Source: DASPRM01 sp035319065
GTDB taxonomy: Bacteria; Acidobacteriota; Terriglobia; Terriglobales; Acidobacteriaceae
Assembly: GCA_035319065.1 (NCBI GenBank)
Contig: DATHDM010000329.1
Span: 1 to 34,007 of the forward strand
Direction: 5' to 3'
DNA length: 34,007 bases
The position numbers and the translations under genes were made by a program. Below are positions 31,284 through 34,007 of the stretch, in pieces. Every line of letters starts with the position of its first letter. The stretch's first letter is position 1. A model generated the notes under the pieces. The model made no database searches. It was not told the origin of the DNA and was given only the letters and a program-made list of their open reading frames with translations.

Positions 31284-31637
31284 CTAAGCGGCGCCCTTTA
31301 CGAATGAGCCGAGAGCCTTGTCTTCCCCGTCGTAAACTTCAAAAACCGTGAGCAGCTTGGTCACCTGCAGCAGGTCGACAACGCGCTGGCTGAGGTTGGC
31401 GAGTTTGATGTTGCCGCCGGCGTTGCGCGCTGAGGTGTAAAGACCAACCAGGGTGCCCAGGCCACCGCTATCGATATAGGTGGTGTCGCCCAGGTTGATG
31501 ATGATCTTCTTGGTGCCGTTGAGCAGATTCTTGACCAGGTCCCGCAGCGCTGCGGCTTCGTCTCCGAACAAGATGCGGCCCTTGCAATCGACGATGGTTA
31601 TCCCGTCCACGACGCGGGTGTTCAATTTAAGCTGCAT
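31284..31637 (-). CDS. STAS-domain anti-sigma-factor antagonist
   Basis: A 117-residue single STAS domain of the SpoIIAA/RsbV type, which binds and releases anti-sigma-factor kinases in partner-switching. The opening VVDGITIVDCKGRILFGDEAAALRDLV and the key TYIDSGGLGTLVGLY, with S57 as the predicted phosphorylation site, are typical. No anti-sigma kinase or sigma factor lies beside it, so its partners are elsewhere. ATG at 31637 has a strong GGGAGGGG ribosome site. Divergent from dnaX. Confidence 0.93.
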   Translation of the reverse strand: MQLKLNTRVVDGITIVDCKGRILFGDEAAALRDLVKNLLNGTKKIIINLGDTTYIDSGGLGTLVGLYTSARNAGGNIKLANLSQRVVDLLQVTKLLTVFEVYDGEDKALGSFVKGAA

Positions 31638-31840
31638 TTGCGGTCCCCTCCCATTAAAACAGGGGCAAGACTAGCCGTTTGAGGACGAGTTTTCAAGTAC
31701 AGCGGGCATTTTCGCGGCGGCTGGAAGACTTCACGTACCATCGTGAAACCCAAGTGGTAGGGCCTCCCCAGGGCTCCCACCGGGCGGGCGAAGGGGCGCC
31801 GGAAGGGACTGAGCCGGGCAGTTATAATCGAAGGAATCTC
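31638..31840. promoter_or_regulatory. Divergent STAS/dnaX spacer with TATAAT before dnaX
   Basis: A 203-base spacer without a convincing gene, though the dnaX frame is open through much of it. TATAAT (31823-31828) lies 12 bases before the dnaX ATG, with GAAGGAA between them; if it is the -10, transcription starts only about six bases before the ATG and the leader is nearly absent. Confidence 0.45.
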
Positions 31841-33688
31841 ATGAGCTATCAGGTGCTTGCCCGGAAGTACCGGCCACAGCGATTTTCCGAAGTGATTGGG
31901 CAGGATCACGTGACCCGCACCCTGCGGAACGCGATTGAGCAGCAGCGGATCGCGCACGGGTACATCTTCAGCGGTCACCGGGGAATTGGGAAGACGACGG
32001 TGGCGCGCATCCTGGCGATGGCGCTGAATTGCCGCTCGACGGACCACCCGCTGGCGGAGCCTTGCGGAGTGTGCGACTCGTGCGTGGAGATCCGCAACGG
32101 CAACGCGGTGGACGTAATCGAAATTGACGCCGCCACCAACCGCGGCATCGACGAGATCCGGGAGCTCCGGGAGGCGGCGCGCTACCGTCCGGCGAGAGAC
32201 CGGTTCAAGATCTACATTCTTGACGAGGCCCACCAGATCACGGATGCCGCCTTCAACGCACTGCTGAAGACGCTGGAGGAGCCGCCGCCGCACATTGTGT
32301 TCATGATGGCGACCACGCAAGCAGAGGACATCCCGCAGACCATCCGGTCGCGCTGTCAGAATTTCAGTTTTCACGCCGTGCGCTTCGAGCAGATCGTGAG
32401 TCAACTGCGGTCGATCGCGAAGACGGAGGGGATCGCGACCGATGAAGGCGCTCTGGCGATGCTGGCGGAAGCGGGAGATGGCTCGATGCGCGACGCGTTG
32501 TCGATCATGGACCAGGCGATTGCCAGCTCCGGCACCACGCTGAGCGCGGATACGATCCGGCAGCTGGTGGGGACGGTTCCCTCGGAGGTGCTGGAGGCGC
32601 TGCTGGGCGCGGTGGAGGGCAATTCCAGCGAGCAAGCCCTGCGGCTGCTGGACGAGCTGCTGAACGAAGGACAGAATCCGGCGCATTTCGCCCGCCAGCT
32701 GGTGCGCTTTCTGCGCAACGCGATTGTGGTCAAGGTGGGCGGGGCCAGTTCTTCCCTGCTGCAGATCTCGCAGGACGAGATCGATCGCGTCAGCCGCGTG
32801 GCCGAGAAGTTCAGCGAGGAGGACCTGACTCGCTTCTTGCAGATCATGTTGCGCACGCACGGCGAACTGAGCTACCGCCCGGAGCAGAGATTTCACCTGG
32901 AGCTGGGCGTCCTGAAGATGGTGCATGCACAGCGCCTCCTGCCGGTGGAACAGTTGCTGAGCGGGGCGGCAGCAAGCGCCGGGCCGGGCAAAGGGCCCAC
33001 TAGCTCCCAGGTTGAAGTTTCCAGGGCGGTTGGATCGAGGCCGGAAGGAGGCCAGACGTTGCCTGCCGCGCCTTCGGCTCCTTCGCCGTTATCGACGTTG
33101 CCCCAGGCGCAACCACAGCGGGCGCCGAAGCCGTCGCCGTTCGAGGCCGACATTGCGCGAAAAGGCGGGGGCACGAGAGGCACGCAAGTAGCGGCTGACA
33201 TCGTCTCCGGCAGCTCCGCACTAGCGATCGAACCGCTGCCGCAGGCCTTGGTGGAAGCGCAAGAGCCTGAGGCCAGCCCGGTTGCCGCGCGGCAGGCGGA
33301 GGTGCAGCGGCAGGTGTTGACGGCGCTGGAAAATGCCGGCCAAAAGATGCTGGTGGATACCCTGGAAACAGGGTCGTGGGCATTCACCGAGAATGAGCTG
33401 GCGGTAACGGTGAATCGGCGGCAGAGTCTGCTGGATGCGGCCCTCAATGCCGACGCCCGGCAGGTGATCCAGGCGGCGGTGGTCAAGGCGCTGGGCCGAC
33501 CACTACGCATGCGGCTGATCAGCGGGGCGGTGAACGGGGCTGCGGGAGCGGCGGCGCCCGCCGCAGACGAGAACGGGCAGGATGCGCGCTCGCGGGCAGT
33601 AAGCGATCCCGTCGTACGCAGGATGCGGGAGAAGTTTGGCGCGGAGATACGAACTGTGGTCGATCACCGGGACAAGAATGGGCGGTAG
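31841..33688 (+). CDS. dnaX: DNA polymerase III subunit tau/gamma
   Basis: Clamp-loader ATPase and organiser of the replicative polymerase. The 615-residue protein starts with the standard block YQVLARKYRPQRFSEVIGQ, then Walker A GHRGIGKTT (45-53), the zinc-binding cysteines (CRSTDHPLAEPCGVCDSC), Walker B ILDEAHQI, sensor 1 MMATTQAEDIPQTIRSRC, and sensor 2 GDGSMRDALSIMDQA. After about residue 370 comes a Pro/Ala-rich linker and a C-terminal tau-like domain (QVLTALENAGQKMLVDTLE). The frame is open upstream to 31679, but ATG 31841 matches the family N-terminus and has GAAGGAA. The ybaB-like gene follows after 18 bases, the usual bacterial order dnaX-ybaB-recR. Confidence 0.97.
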   Translation: MSYQVLARKYRPQRFSEVIGQDHVTRTLRNAIEQQRIAHGYIFSGHRGIGKTTVARILAMALNCRSTDHPLAEPCGVCDSCVEIRNGNAVDVIEIDAATNRGIDEIRELREAARYRPARDRFKIYILDEAHQITDAAFNALLKTLEEPPPHIVFMMATTQAEDIPQTIRSRCQNFSFHAVRFEQIVSQLRSIAKTEGIATDEGALAMLAEAGDGSMRDALSIMDQAIASSGTTLSADTIRQLVGTVPSEVLEALLGAVEGNSSEQALRLLDELLNEGQNPAHFARQLVRFLRNAIVVKVGGASSSLLQISQDEIDRVSRVAEKFSEEDLTRFLQIMLRTHGELSYRPEQRFHLELGVLKMVHAQRLLPVEQLLSGAAASAGPGKGPTSSQVEVSRAVGSRPEGGQTLPAAPSAPSPLSTLPQAQPQRAPKPSPFEADIARKGGGTRGTQVAADIVSGSSALAIEPLPQALVEAQEPEASPVAARQAEVQRQVLTALENAGQKMLVDTLETGSWAFTENELAVTVNRRQSLLDAALNADARQVIQAAVVKALGRPLRMRLISGAVNGAAGAAAPAADENGQDARSRAVSDPVVRRMREKFGAEIRTVVDHRDKNGR

Positions 33689-33706
33689 AAGGAGCGCTCG
33701 GCCATC

Positions 33707-34007
33707 ATGAGCGGGTTCAACCCCAGGCAGTTGCAGGAAATGATGTCGCAGGCACGGCAGCAGTATGAGCAGATGCAGCGGAAGTTGCAGTCTACGGTGG
33801 TGGAAGCGTCGGCCGGCGGGGGCAGCGTGACGGTAAAGATGAATGGCCTGAAGCAGGTGCTGCAGGTCACGATCGAACCGGAGATGGCCAAGTCCGGCGA
33901 CGTGGAGATGCTGCAGGACCTGGTGACCGCCGCGTTCAACGCTGCCGGACAGAAAGTGGACCATGAAATTCAATCCAGCCTGGGTGGAATGCTGGGCGGA
34001 TTGCAGC
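33707..34007 (+). CDS. ybaB: YbaB/EbfC nucleoid-associated protein; C-terminus cut by window edge
   Basis: A small DNA-binding protein coating the nucleoid, normally about 100-115 residues, so nearly all of it is present (100 codons). Visible: an N-terminal coiled helix MMSQARQQYEQMQRKLQ, STVVEASAGGGSVTVKMNGLKQVLQVTIEPE, and the C-terminal helix LQDLVTAAFNAAGQKVDHEIQ followed by SSLGGMLGGLQ. ATG at 33707; GGAG lies 12 bases upstream, slightly far. Placed right after dnaX as in most bacteria; recR would be expected next, beyond the window. Confidence 0.93.
   Translation, partial: MSGFNPRQLQEMMSQARQQYEQMQRKLQSTVVEASAGGGSVTVKMNGLKQVLQVTIEPEMAKSGDVEMLQDLVTAAFNAAGQKVDHEIQSSLGGMLGGLQ

Noticed and set aside
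31622..32926. 434-codon minus-strand open frame across dnaX
   Set aside because: Antisense shadow; dnaX on the plus strand is unambiguous.
33155..33170. A4G run in the dnaX linker as a possible programmed frameshift for gamma subunit
   Set aside because: Too short and not the A6G slippery heptamer; no downstream stem seen by eye.

Overview
The window is GC-rich bacterial DNA with densely packed genes and many secreted glycoside hydrolases. It reads as an Acidobacteriota-type soil bacterium (order Terriglobales or close). This placement is inferred from protein style (an Acidobacteria-like GH115/GH67/GH3 set, a bacterial SET protein, HemQ, a dnaX-ybaB pair), not from a marker gene. No rRNA, tRNA, CRISPR array, insertion sequence or phage gene was recognised.

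Positions 1-22528 form one large glucuronoxylan utilisation locus built from facing and divergent operons. Unit 1 (minus, 4703 to 1): xylose isomerase, a sodium-solute symporter, a 79-residue two-helix membrane protein, and a GH67 alpha-glucuronidase cut by the window edge. Unit 2 (plus): glucuronate isomerase uxaC. Unit 3 (minus): ManD-type mannonate dehydratase, divergent from a GH115 alpha-glucuronidase that carries an apparent one-base deletion. Unit 4 (minus, 18371 to 10744): a GH3 without signal peptide, a GPH glycoside-cation symporter, a secreted GH10 xylanase and a secreted GH3 with a PA14-like insert. Unit 5 (plus, 18541 to 21714): a hexuronate-type MFS transporter, a PfkB-family KDG kinase and KDPG aldolase. 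An SDR dehydrogenase (minus, 22528-21752) faces unit 5 and is the best candidate for the otherwise missing fructuronate reductase. Together these genes would cut methylglucuronoxylan, strip and import glucuronate and xylo-oligosaccharides, isomerise xylose, and run glucuronate through fructuronate, mannonate, KDG and KDPG to pyruvate and glyceraldehyde-3-phosphate. A xylulokinase and an outer-membrane receptor are not in the window.

Positions 22622-24396 hold a Crp/FNR-family regulator and a RIC/YtfE di-iron repair protein, with a TGAC-ATAA-GTCA palindrome placed as expected for class II activation of ric. Positions 24424-28979 are rich in lipid-modifying genes: a geranylgeranyl-reductase-like flavoprotein overlapping a cyclopropane-fatty-acid-synthase-like methyltransferase, an orphan ABC ATPase, and a membrane fatty-acid-hydroxylase/sterol-desaturase family enzyme.

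Positions 29134-34007 are more house-keeping: an XRE-cupin regulator, HemQ (coproheme decarboxylase) followed after 9 bases by a small SET-domain methyltransferase, a STAS anti-sigma-factor antagonist, dnaX, and the start of a YbaB/EbfC nucleoid-associated protein. Several starts in the right half have a TANAAT-like -10 hexamer only 5-12 bases before the start codon, suggesting leaderless or near-leaderless transcripts.
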